The notes: generated by a model from the sequence alone, not told the origin. 14,692 bases of DNA from Gammaproteobacteria bacterium UBA7376 (GCA_002470275.1 DKNY01000028.1:1-14692), one strand, 5' to 3'; positions 7,674 through 14,623 are shown, counted from the stretch's first letter. Made by a program: numbers and translations.

Positions 7674-9035
7674 TTATCCCTGAGTGGTCGCGCGTAACGC
7701 GACATATGCCTTCACCGCATCCAGGTCTGCTGCAAGGTCATCCTTTCGTGTAGGTTGATTGACCAAGGCCTCCAGCGTGGGATGCGTAGGCTGCTCACCC
7801 GTTGCTTCAGAGACCGCATCGGGGAACTTGGCAGGATGAGCGGTCGCAACAACAACGGCATCCTCAAGGCCACCCTTTTGCGCAGCCGCGTACCCCACCG
7901 CGGTATGGGGGTCGAGCGTATAGCCATACTTTGCCTGCACCGAGTCCATCGCCGCTAGGGTTTCATGACGCCCGATAGCCATGGCGTTTAATAGAGAAGG
8001 CGCCGGCGGAGACCCTACGGAAGCCTCACCATGTTGGGCGAATTCCTCCATAAAGCGCCGAAGCCGCGCACTATCTTCATCAAAATGGTAATAAAGAAAA
8101 CGCTCAAAATTACTGGCAACCTGTATATCCATGGCCGGTGAGAGGGTTTGATGGACGTCGCCACGGGCATAGGTACCGGTGGCGAAAAAGCGTGCGAGAA
8201 TATCGTTATCGTTGGTAGCGACCAACAGCTGCCGTATTGGGAATCCCATATGTTGTGCGATGTAGGCGGCAAAAACGTTTCCAAAGTTGCCCGTGGGCAC
8301 CGAGAACCTAGCCCCATCAGGATAGCGCAGGCTCGCGTAGGCGTAGTAAACGATCTGCGCCAGGATGCGAGCCCAGTTCACGGAATTCACGGCCCCCAAG
8401 CTGTACTTGGCCTTATAGGCAGCATCAGAAAAAACCGTTTTCATCAGGCGCTGGCAGTCATCAAAACTACCCTGCACGCCAATACAGTGCACGTTAGCGT
8501 CGGGCACGGTCGTCATTTGCAGCTCTTGGAGCGGGCTGATTCTGCCTTCTGGGAAGAGGATGAAGATGTCCACATTATCCTGGCCGCGAACGCCTGCAAT
8601 CGCTGCGCTACCCGTGTCACCGCTGGTTGCCCCCAATATATTCAAACGCTCTCCACGTTCACTGAGAACGTGCTGAAAAAGCTTCCCCAGGAGTTGGAGT
8701 GCAATGTCTTTGAACGCTAACGTTGGGCCGTGGAATAGCTCCATCACCGCAATATTGTCCAGTTGACGCCAACCAATGACCTCATCATGCGCAAAGGTCG
8801 CATAGGATTCGCTGACCAGGCGATCCAGGGTGGCCCTGTCTATGTCATCGATAAAGAGCGGCATGAGCGCTTGGGCCAAACCGATGAAATCCAGCGTCCG
8901 ATATTCCGCGAGGGCGTTAGAAACGTCGGGAATCTCTTCGGGTATTAGCAAACCATTGTCCGAGGCCAGGCCCATCAGCAAGGCATCACTGAATCCTAGG
9001 CCGTTTACGTCACCTCGGGTGCTCTTATATTTCAT
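7674..9035 (-). CDS. thrC: Threonine synthase
   Basis: ThrC turns O-phospho-L-homoserine into threonine with PLP in the cytosol. Seen: 453 residues. The N-terminal MKYKSTRGDVNGLGFSDALL is typical and supports the ATG at 9035, although no clear ribosome site precedes it. The PLP lysine is K109 in HGPTLAFKDIALQ, GATSGDTGSAA lies at 135-145, and the phosphate-binding loop PTGNFGN at 247-253. It belongs to the long bacterial/yeast-type ThrC group (about 430-470 residues). In Pseudomonas and many relatives thrC follows hom; here it stands alone, with a converging HAD gene only 19 bases downstream and no terminator in between, and the amt terminator upstream. Homoserine dehydrogenase must lie elsewhere. 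Confidence 0.96.
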   Translation of the reverse strand: MKYKSTRGDVNGLGFSDALLMGLASDNGLLIPEEIPDVSNALAEYRTLDFIGLAQALMPLFIDDIDRATLDRLVSESYATFAHDEVIGWRQLDNIAVMELFHGPTLAFKDIALQLLGKLFQHVLSERGERLNILGATSGDTGSAAIAGVRGQDNVDIFILFPEGRISPLQELQMTTVPDANVHCIGVQGSFDDCQRLMKTVFSDAAYKAKYSLGAVNSVNWARILAQIVYYAYASLRYPDGARFSVPTGNFGNVFAAYIAQHMGFPIRQLLVATNDNDILARFFATGTYARGDVHQTLSPAMDIQVASNFERFLYYHFDEDSARLRRFMEEFAQHGEASVGSPPAPSLLNAMAIGRHETLAAMDSVQAKYGYTLDPHTAVGYAAAQKGGLEDAVVVATAHPAKFPDAVSEATGEQPTHPTLEALVNQPTRKDDLAADLDAVKAYVALRATTQG

Positions 9036-9114
9036 AACCGTCGCCGTATTACCGAGGGCCCTATGGTAAACCCTCAGGAATCCCTTGGGACCCCATAAGC
9101 CTATTCAAACAAGC

Positions 9115-9142
9115 AAAAAAAGAGCCGCCCTGAGGCAGCTCT
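9115..9142 (-). terminator. Intrinsic terminator after amt (distal copy)
   Basis: Read on the minus strand: AGAGCTGCC–TCAG–GGCGGCTCT, a 9-bp stem with one G·U pair, followed by a run of seven T. It lies about 20 bases after the amt stop and ends the glnK–amt–amt unit before thrC, which is transcribed in the same direction. Confidence 0.85.
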
Positions 9143-9162
9143 CGATCCGCGATTTTAAAGCC

Positions 9163-10377
9163 CTAGGACTTTGTGAACTCCGGATAAGCCGCGATGCCCA
9201 CTTCTGCCCGATCTGCACCTATACGCTCCTGTTCCTCCGACAGTCGGATTCCCATGATCATCTTGATAATGAACCACGCGGCTAGGGACGCAAGGAAAGT
9301 GAATCCTAAGATCGCGGCTAGCCCCGTCAGCTGACCCTCCACTGTAGCGTCATCACTCGTGATCAAGACTGCGAGCAGGCCCCAGATGCCGCAAGTACCG
9401 TGAACCGATATGGCGCCCACCGGATCATCGATCTTTATTTTGTCGAGACCAAGAATCGAAAAGATCACGATAACGCCGCCTATCGCCCCGATCAGCATAG
9501 ACTCCAAATGAGTGCCCGAAAGCGGCTCAGCGGTAATCGATACCAGCCCCGCCAAAGCCCCATTAAGCATCATGGTTAAATCAGCCTTACCGAACAGGAG
9601 CTGGGACATAATCAGTGCCGCGACGGCTCCGCTAGCTGCAGCCATATTCGTATTAACAAAGACTTGGGCCACCGCGTTGGCTTCATCCACGTTGCTCAGT
9701 TTAAGTTCTGAACCGCCGTTAAAGCCAAACCAGCCGAACCAAAGTATGAACATACCTAGAGTCGCTAGGGGCATATTACAGCCGGGGATAGGATTGATCG
9801 ATCCGTCCTCTGCGTACTTTCCAGAACGAGGTCCGAGAAGCAAAACGCCCGCCAGTGCAGCAGCAGCGCCACACATATGAACGATGCCAGAACCAGCAAA
9901 GTCAACAAAACCTGCGTCGCTTAAAAAACCACCGCCCCAGCTCCAGCTGCCCTGATAGGGGTAGATAAATCCAGTCATGACCACTGCGAAAGCTAGGAAG
10001 GCCCAGAGTTTCATCCGCTCAGCAACCGCCCCAGAGATAATAGACATAGCCGTCGCTACAAAGACGACCTGGAAAAAGAAGTCTGACTTACCGGAATAAT
10101 AAAGGTCACCACCAGAGGCTAGGACATCTGCGGTAGAGTTGTCTGGGCTCAAGAATAGCCCACCGCCGTACATCAATTCGTACCCGACGACCATGTACAT
10201 AATGCAGGCGATAGAAAATAGCGCCACGTTCTTGGTGAGAATTTCTGACGTATTTTTAGCCCGGACAAGCCCAGCTTCGAGCATTGCAAAGCCAGGGGCC
10301 ATAAACATCACGAGGACGCCCATCACCAAAAAATAGAAGGTATCGACCGCGTAGCTTAATTGAACAAGATCTTCCAC
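9163..10377 (-). CDS. amt: Ammonium transporter, Amt family (distal tandem copy)
   Basis: Amt proteins are trimeric inner-membrane channels for ammonium. Seen: 404 residues with about eleven hydrophobic spans. Conserved features are D159 and H167 in DFAGSGIVHMCG, the WFGWFGFNGGSE block (213-223) and H326 in VHGTCGIWG, so the pore twin-histidine pair is present. There is no signal peptide. Start choice: the frame can be read from a GTG at 10419, but GTG 10377 aligns exactly with the neighbouring paralogue, and both have ACGGAG 8 bases before it; the extra 14 residues (MTRWPCLTPYGVDV) have no counterpart. A hand alignment gives roughly 350 of 403 positions identical to the proximal copy. The 153-base gap to that copy contains a terminator, so this gene may depend on read-through or its own promoter. 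Differences concentrate in the first 90 residues, the 297-310 and 350-367 segments and the tail. Confidence 0.95.
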   Translation of the reverse strand: MEDLVQLSYAVDTFYFLVMGVLVMFMAPGFAMLEAGLVRAKNTSEILTKNVALFSIACIMYMVVGYELMYGGGLFLSPDNSTADVLASGGDLYYSGKSDFFFQVVFVATAMSIISGAVAERMKLWAFLAFAVVMTGFIYPYQGSWSWGGGFLSDAGFVDFAGSGIVHMCGAAAALAGVLLLGPRSGKYAEDGSINPIPGCNMPLATLGMFILWFGWFGFNGGSELKLSNVDEANAVAQVFVNTNMAAASGAVAALIMSQLLFGKADLTMMLNGALAGLVSITAEPLSGTHLESMLIGAIGGVIVIFSILGLDKIKIDDPVGAISVHGTCGIWGLLAVLITSDDATVEGQLTGLAAILGFTFLASLAAWFIIKMIMGIRLSEEQERIGADRAEVGIAAYPEFTKS

Positions 10378-10460
10378 AACATCCACTCCGTAGGGGGTTA
10401 GACAGGGCCAGCGCGTCACCCCGATTCGCCAACGCCCTTTGCGTCGACTTCATTGACACT

Positions 10461-10481
10461 GTTTTGGCCATTCACCAAAAC
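10461..10481. repeat. Inverted repeat between the two amt genes
   Basis: GTTTTGG–CCATTCA–CCAAAAC is a perfect 7+7+7 inverted repeat, placed directly after the terminator of the proximal amt gene and about 85 bases before the distal amt start. It could be an operator for the distal gene or a second RNA hairpin. I recognise no regulator consensus in it. Confidence 0.5.
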
Positions 10482-10483
10482 GC

Positions 10484-10507
10484 ATAAAAGCCGCCCGAAG
10501 GCGGCTT
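10484..10507 (-). terminator. UUCG-capped hairpin terminator after proximal amt
   Basis: On the minus strand AAGCCGCC–TTCG–GGCGGCTT forms a perfect 8-bp stem with a C(UUCG)G tetraloop, followed by only TTAT after the stem's own TT. The short T-run suggests partial termination, which would lower expression of the distal copy relative to glnK and the proximal amt. Confidence 0.75.
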
Positions 10508-10530
10508 CTGTATGGCTTTCCGAAGTCTTC

Positions 10531-11742
10531 CTACTTGGAGAACTCGGGATAAGCGTCGATACCGACTTCTGCAGCGTCAAGGCCGGCAAGCTCTTGTTCT
10601 TCAGAAATTCGGATTCCCATGATCATCTTGATGATGAACCAGGCAACCAAGGACACTAAGAAAGTGAATACAAAGATCACAGCCAAGCCCATCAGCTGAC
10701 CATCCACTGTAGCGTCATCACTCGTGATCAAGACTGCGAGCAGACCCCAAATACCGCAGGTTCCGTGAACGGAAATTGCGCCCACTGGGTCATCAATTTT
10801 GATCTTGTCCAGCCCAATGATGGACAGCACGACGAGGACGCCGCCAACCGCGCCAATCAGCATGGACTCAATATGAGTACCCGAGAGTGGTTCTGCAGTG
10901 ATCGAGACGAGGCCCGCAAGCGCACCGTTTAGCGCCATGGTGATATCAGCCTTGCCGAACATGATCTGAGACAGGATAAGCGCAGCGACGGCGCCACATG
11001 CGGCAGCCATGTTGGTGTTGACGAAGACCTGCGCAACGGCGTTGGCCTCTTCAATATTGCTGAGCTTGAGCTCTGATCCGCCATTGAAGCCGAACCAACC
11101 GAACCAGAGGATGAACATACCTAGAGTCGCTAGGGGCATGTTACAGCCAGGGATGGGATTGACCGATCCGTCCTCAGCGTACTTTCCAGAACGCGGTCCA
11201 AGGAGCAAAACGCCTGCCAGTGCAGCAGCAGCGCCACACATATGAACAATGCCAGAACCAGCAAAGTCGACAAAGCCTGCCTCGCTTAGGAAACCACCAC
11301 CCCAGCTCCAGCTTCCCTGGAGAGGATAAATGAAGCCCGTCATGACGATGGCGAAAAGGAAGAATGACCAGACCTTCATCCGCTCAGCAACCGCACCAGA
11401 TATGATTGACATTGCTGTGGCCACGAAAACCACCTGGAAAAAGAAGTCCGACTTGCCGGAGTAATAAACATCACCGCCAGATGCAAGAACGTCTTCTACA
11501 GTATTATCAGGGCTTAAGAACATACCACCTGCGTACATCACATCGTAGCCGATGACCATGTACATGATGCAGGCTATTGAGAACAGCCCAACGTTTTTGA
11601 TTAAAATGCCTGACGTGTTCTTTGATCGAACCATACCGGCTTCCAACATCGCGAATCCAGGTGCCATGAACATTACCAAGGCACCCATCACAAGAAAGTA
11701 GAACGTGTCTACTGCGTAAGCTAATTGAACAAGATCTTCCAC
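10531..11742 (-). CDS. amt: Ammonium transporter, Amt family (proximal tandem copy)
   Basis: Seen: 403 residues starting at GTG 11742, with ACGGAG 8 bases upstream. It shares every key block with the distal copy: FAMLEAGMVRSKNT near 30-43, D159/H167 in DFAGSGIVHMCG, WFGWFGFNGGSEL, and H326 in VHGTCGIWG. The start lies 27 bases after the glnK stop, the classic glnK–amt operon in which GlnK blocks the channel when nitrogen is plentiful. The protein has no cleavable signal sequence and begins directly with the first membrane span. The C-terminal cytosolic tail (about 374-403) differs from the distal copy in the RISEEQELAGLDA stretch, the part that in E. coli AmtB influences gating and GlnK contact. 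Ammonium transport is secure; any division of labour between copies is inference. Confidence 0.96.
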   Translation of the reverse strand: MEDLVQLAYAVDTFYFLVMGALVMFMAPGFAMLEAGMVRSKNTSGILIKNVGLFSIACIMYMVIGYDVMYAGGMFLSPDNTVEDVLASGGDVYYSGKSDFFFQVVFVATAMSIISGAVAERMKVWSFFLFAIVMTGFIYPLQGSWSWGGGFLSEAGFVDFAGSGIVHMCGAAAALAGVLLLGPRSGKYAEDGSVNPIPGCNMPLATLGMFILWFGWFGFNGGSELKLSNIEEANAVAQVFVNTNMAAACGAVAALILSQIMFGKADITMALNGALAGLVSITAEPLSGTHIESMLIGAVGGVLVVLSIIGLDKIKIDDPVGAISVHGTCGIWGLLAVLITSDDATVDGQLMGLAVIFVFTFLVSLVAWFIIKMIMGIRISEEQELAGLDAAEVGIDAYPEFSK

Positions 11743-11769
11743 AACCTTTACTCCGTTTTTGGGAAACGC

Positions 11770-12117
<348 letters not shown>

Positions 12118-12145
12118 CTAGTTTTTTTGAAACACACCTGGCGTC

Positions 12146-12171
12146 CCTGACGTCAGGCAGAACGGTCTGCC
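12146..12171 (-). other. Palindrome and hairpin in the glnK leader
   Basis: CCTGACGTCAGG (12146-12157) is a perfect 12-base palindrome. It overlaps GGCAGA–ACGG–TCTGCC (12156-12171), a 6-bp hairpin. Both lie in the untranslated leader predicted from the sigma-54 promoter, 38-63 bases before the glnK start. The two structures share bases and so compete. They could be an operator at DNA level or a switch in the leader RNA. Confidence 0.4.
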
Positions 12172-12298
12172 GTGGAAGATCAAATGTTCAGCCGTTCCTC
12201 GAGATTCTCTACCAATCTCTGCCATTTGGATACAAGCTCCGATCCCGTGATCACCAAGCTTGGCCCCACTCTTCCCAAAGCGTTTCAGTGCTGAAAAA

Positions 12299-12313
12299 GC
12301 AAGAAGCGTGCCT
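12299..12313 (-). promoter_or_regulatory. Sigma-54 (RpoN) promoter of glnK–amt–amt
   Basis: The minus strand reads AGGCACGCTTCTTGC followed by T, against the consensus TGGCACGNNNNTTGCW; only the first base differs, and the GG–N10–GC spacing is exact. Transcription would start near 12287, giving a leader of about 179 bases before glnK. Sigma-54/NtrC control is established for glnK–amt in Proteobacteria. Confidence 0.85.
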
Positions 12314-12464
12314 GAAAGTCAGACTTTGTCTCGAAAGTCGACATCTCGCTAAAGAACCGCGCTTTCATGAGAGGAGAATGGGGGAAGTACCCTCAATTAC
12401 GCGATGAGAGAGTCAGCTGGGGCTTATTTCGCTGGCCCCAAGTGCATGGAGAATGGAAAAGTTT

Positions 12465-12584
12465 CCCGGAACTACCGTCAGCCGCACCAAAGCGGTGCGA
12501 ATTGAAGTTGCTTGCCCCATGTTGAGCCCCAGCTCAAGGGGCAAGTGCCCCAGTTCCGGGCGGTATCCGTCGTTTTGGCTGACG
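12465..12584. other. Complex inverted-repeat element, possible structured RNA
   Basis: Nested perfect repeats: CCCGGAACT (12465-12473) with AGTTCCGGG (12552-12560) encloses hairpin CGCACC/GGTGCG (12483-12499) and a long hairpin made of CTTGCCCC/GGGGCAAG (12511-12518 with 12538-12545) stacked on TTGAGC/GCTCAA (12522-12527 with 12532-12537). This makes a three-way-junction shape of 96 bases. A further pair CGTCAGCC/GGCTGACG (12476-12483 with 12577-12584) crosses the outer stem, so it would be a pseudoknot or an alternative fold. GGGGCA–AG–TGCCCC (12538-12551) is also a palindrome. No T-run follows on either strand. It may be a leader or small RNA, or a cluster of protein-binding dyads; I do not recognise it as a known RNA family. 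Confidence 0.45.
12484..12498. promoter_or_regulatory. NtrC-type enhancer site
   Basis: GCACC–AAAGC–GGTGC matches the core of the NtrC consensus TGCACC–N5–GGTGCA with correct spacing; only the outermost T/A pair is missing. It lies about 200 bases upstream of the predicted glnK start point, an acceptable distance for a sigma-54 enhancer. The dyad is embedded in the larger repeat element. Confidence 0.6.
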
Positions 12585-12717
12585 CTGAGACAGCCTTCTT
12601 TCTCGCCCCTGCCAGTGAGATTTCTTACGCCCTTTCTCACTTGACCCGTTAAACTATGTGCTGCCACCTTCCATTGTGTTGGTGGACGACCTCTCCTAGA
12701 ATCTTACGGAGCGCAAT

Positions 12718-12951
12718 ATGGCTGCCACAGACCCACTCAGTGCCTTACTCGCAATGTTGCGAGAATCTGTTCCTAGGGAGCATCAGGCTGCCATCGAGGA
12801 CAAGGTGCATGACTTTCTTGGCCAGTTTGCCCTGGTGCCCAAAGCAGATTTCGAAGCCCAGGTTGCGGTGATAGAAAACCTCGAACGGCAAGCCCAGGAT
12901 CTTCAGCAACGTATTGATACCCTGGAGCACCGAGGGACCAACGCGCCCTAG
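12718..12951 (+). CDS. ubiK: Ubiquinone biosynthesis accessory factor UbiK
   Basis: UbiK (formerly YqiC, BMFP domain) assists aerobic ubiquinone synthesis by binding the lipid carrier UbiJ within the Ubi complex. Seen: 77 residues. An amphipathic N-terminal half (LLAMLRESVPREHQAAIEDK, then VHDFLGQFALVPKADFEAQ) is followed by a C-terminal coiled coil (VAVIENLERQAQDLQQRIDTLEHR, about 49-72), which is the family layout and drives trimer formation. ACGGAG lies 6 bases before the ATG, so the start is secure. A TTGTGT–17–TAGAAT pair (12674-12702) might be a promoter, but it would start transcription almost at the ribosome site, so I do not rely on it. The comM coding region begins 75 bases after the stop; ubiK–comM is a common gammaproteobacterial pair. 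Confidence 0.93.
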   Translation: MAATDPLSALLAMLRESVPREHQAAIEDKVHDFLGQFALVPKADFEAQVAVIENLERQAQDLQQRIDTLEHRGTNAP

Positions 12952-12960
12952 CAACGCGTC

Positions 12961-13014
12961 ATGAAGCCTTTCCGAAACGCCGGCCAGGCTGCCCTGGTCT
13001 CGACCATCACCTAG
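12961..13014 (+). other. Possible 17-codon upstream open frame before comM
   Basis: ATG 12961 opens a 17-codon frame (MKPFRNAGQAALVSTIT) that ends at TAG 13012-13014, in the same frame as comM and 12 bases before its ATT start. No convincing ribosome site precedes the ATG. It could be chance, or it could feed ribosomes to the weak comM start by coupling. Confidence 0.25.
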
Positions 13015-13026
13015 ACGAGCGGTTTC

Positions 13027-14559
13027 ATTTCCTTCGTTGTCTATAGTCGAACGGCCCTCGGTCTTGAAACCCAGCGGATCAGAATAGAATGCGCGACGAG
13101 CCCGGGCCTGCCTGGCACCAGCATCGTTGGCCTGCCCGAGAGCGCCGCCAGAGATGTCCGCGACCGCGTCAAAAGCGCCCTTCGGCGCAGTGGCTTCAGC
13201 TACCCTCCGGGTCGTTTGGTGATCAACATTTCTCCGGGCTATACGGCCGCTCACAGCAACGCCCTCGACCTGCCCATCGCAGTTGCCATTCTGATCGCAA
13301 GCCAGCAACTTTCGGCCAGTATTCTTGAGAACACAGAATTCATTGGCGAACTCAGCTTGTTTGGAGACACTCGTCCGGTGCAAGGCATTTTTAGCTGTGC
13401 TCGCGCATGTCAGCTGAGCGACCAGCGACTTTATCTACCTGCTCAGAATATGCCCGACATTCAGCTTTTGGTTTCGGGCCACTTTGTACCCCTGAATCAT
13501 CTTGCTGCGATCAGCGCGGAACCAGATACCGCAGATCTACATCGGCAGGCCAGTATGTTGGGGTCGGGCAGGGTTGATCAACGATCACCGATGCCGGAAA
13601 CCTTCCCCGCGATCATCGGGCAACACCAGGCCAAACGGGCGCTAGAGATCGCCGCTGCCGGGAATCACCACCTGATCATGGTTGGCCCTCCAGGGGCCGG
13701 TAAAACGATGCTGGCACGTGCGCTCACCGACCTGCTTCCAGACCTGGAAGCGGAGCACGCCATGGAGGTGGCAGCCGTTTATTCTGCCAGCGCGATAAAA
13801 AGGTCCGACACCATGCGTCCTCCCTTTCGCGACCCTCACCACTCAGTCACCGGGCCCGCTTTGGTGGGCGGAGGGACCTATCCACAACCTGGAGAGGTCG
13901 CTTTGGCACACCGAGGCGTTTTGTTCATGGACGAACTGCCGCACTTTAACCCGGCCACGTTAAACCTGCTCAGGGAACCCATGGAATCAGGAGAAGCCGT
14001 CATCGCCCGGGCAAATTATCGCGTCGCCTTTCCCAGCCGATTTCAACTGGTGGCAGCAATGAATCCTTGTCCAGCGGGCAGGGTTTGCCGGGAGGGAAAG
14101 TGTCGCTGCAGCCTGCAGCAGGTGCAGCGCTACCAAGGCCGAGTGCCCGGACCTTTAATCGATCGGATTGACCTCTATGTTTCAGTTCATCAACCCGGAG
14201 AAGCTGCATTGCTTGGCCTAGAACCCGTTCCGGATAGGCCTCAGTTTGCAACTTCCCTGGACCCTATCCGCCAGCGCATCCATGCCGCGCGCGGCCGCCA
14301 ACTGCATCGGCAAGGCCTGTTCAATTCTGAACTGCGGGCGGATAGCCTACCGGACATCATAGCGGCCAGCGGCGTGAGCAGCGCGCTCATTAAAGAAGCC
14401 GTCGCACGGCTTGAGCTATCGGTTCGCGGCTATCATAAAATTTGGCGGGTGAGCAGAACCATCGCGGATTTAGCGGACCAAGAACATCCGGGTGAGGCTG
14501 CCTTCCTTGAGGCGCTTAGCTATCGTAGTCTTGATTGGGAGGCAGCTCTGCAGGGCTAA
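13027..14559 (+). CDS. comM: AAA+ helicase ComM (YifB), predicted ATT start
   Basis: ComM is a hexameric AAA+ helicase that drives branch migration so incoming DNA can recombine during natural transformation. Seen: 510 residues when read from ATT 13027, against 506 for E. coli YifB. N-terminal Lon-protease-like (ChlI) domain: SFVVYSRTALGLET, GLPGTSIVGLPESAARDVRDRVKSA in pieces from residue 2 to 51. Mg-chelatase-type ATPase: Walker A GPPGAGKT 220-227, Walker B VLFMDELP 298-305, then NPCPAGRVC with a cysteine cluster. C-terminal helical lid ends SYRSLDWEA. Odd: between the upstream TAG (13012) and codon 64 there is no in-frame ATG, GTG or TTG, while conservation starts exactly at the ATT. The only ribosome-site hint is GAG 7 bases upstream. 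Starting at TTG 13216 would delete the conserved first 63 residues. It follows ubiK on the same strand. Confidence 0.88.
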   Translation: MSFVVYSRTALGLETQRIRIECATSPGLPGTSIVGLPESAARDVRDRVKSALRRSGFSYPPGRLVINISPGYTAAHSNALDLPIAVAILIASQQLSASILENTEFIGELSLFGDTRPVQGIFSCARACQLSDQRLYLPAQNMPDIQLLVSGHFVPLNHLAAISAEPDTADLHRQASMLGSGRVDQRSPMPETFPAIIGQHQAKRALEIAAAGNHHLIMVGPPGAGKTMLARALTDLLPDLEAEHAMEVAAVYSASAIKRSDTMRPPFRDPHHSVTGPALVGGGTYPQPGEVALAHRGVLFMDELPHFNPATLNLLREPMESGEAVIARANYRVAFPSRFQLVAAMNPCPAGRVCREGKCRCSLQQVQRYQGRVPGPLIDRIDLYVSVHQPGEAALLGLEPVPDRPQFATSLDPIRQRIHAARGRQLHRQGLFNSELRADSLPDIIAASGVSSALIKEAVARLELSVRGYHKIWRVSRTIADLADQEHPGEAAFLEALSYRSLDWEAALQG

Positions 14560-14570
14560 GCGCTGAGGGC

Positions 14571-14599
14571 AAAAAAAAGGGGCTCCCAAAGAGCCCCTT
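14571..14599 (-). terminator. Intrinsic terminator of the converging porin-like gene
   Basis: On the minus strand AAGGGGCTC–TTTGG–GAGCCCCTT forms a perfect 9-bp stem followed by six more T. It begins 25 bases after the minus-strand stop. On the plus strand the stem is intact but no T-run follows, so it would end comM transcription less well. Confidence 0.88.
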
Positions 14600-14623
14600 C
14601 GTCAACCTGCTTGAGAACCAAGC

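Noticed and set aside
8148..8720. Plus-strand open frame of 190 codons
   Set aside because: Entirely antisense to the well-conserved thrC; its sequence has no recognisable domain and no ribosome site of note.
10378..10419. Extra 14 N-terminal residues on the distal Amt
   Set aside because: No counterpart in the neighbouring paralogue, and the ribosome site is placed for GTG 10377 in both genes.
12453..12644. Plus-strand 63-codon frame in the same gap
   Set aside because: Proline- and serine-rich sequence dictated by the repeats, with no ribosome site or family resemblance.
12413..12667. Minus-strand 84-codon frame in the glnK–ubiK gap
   Set aside because: Low-complexity, no domain, no ribosome site, and it overlaps the inverted-repeat element and NtrC site. 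The gap is better read as regulatory.
12641..12669. TTGACC as a -35 box for ubiK
   Set aside because: No acceptable -10 hexamer at 16-18 bases downstream.
12745..13383. Minus-strand open frame of 212 codons
   Set aside because: Lies across ubiK and the start of comM, both supported by strong family conservation on the plus strand. I recognise no domain in it.
13216..14559. ComM starting at TTG 13216
   Set aside because: Would remove the first 63 conserved residues of the N-terminal domain, which are plainly encoded just upstream in the same frame.
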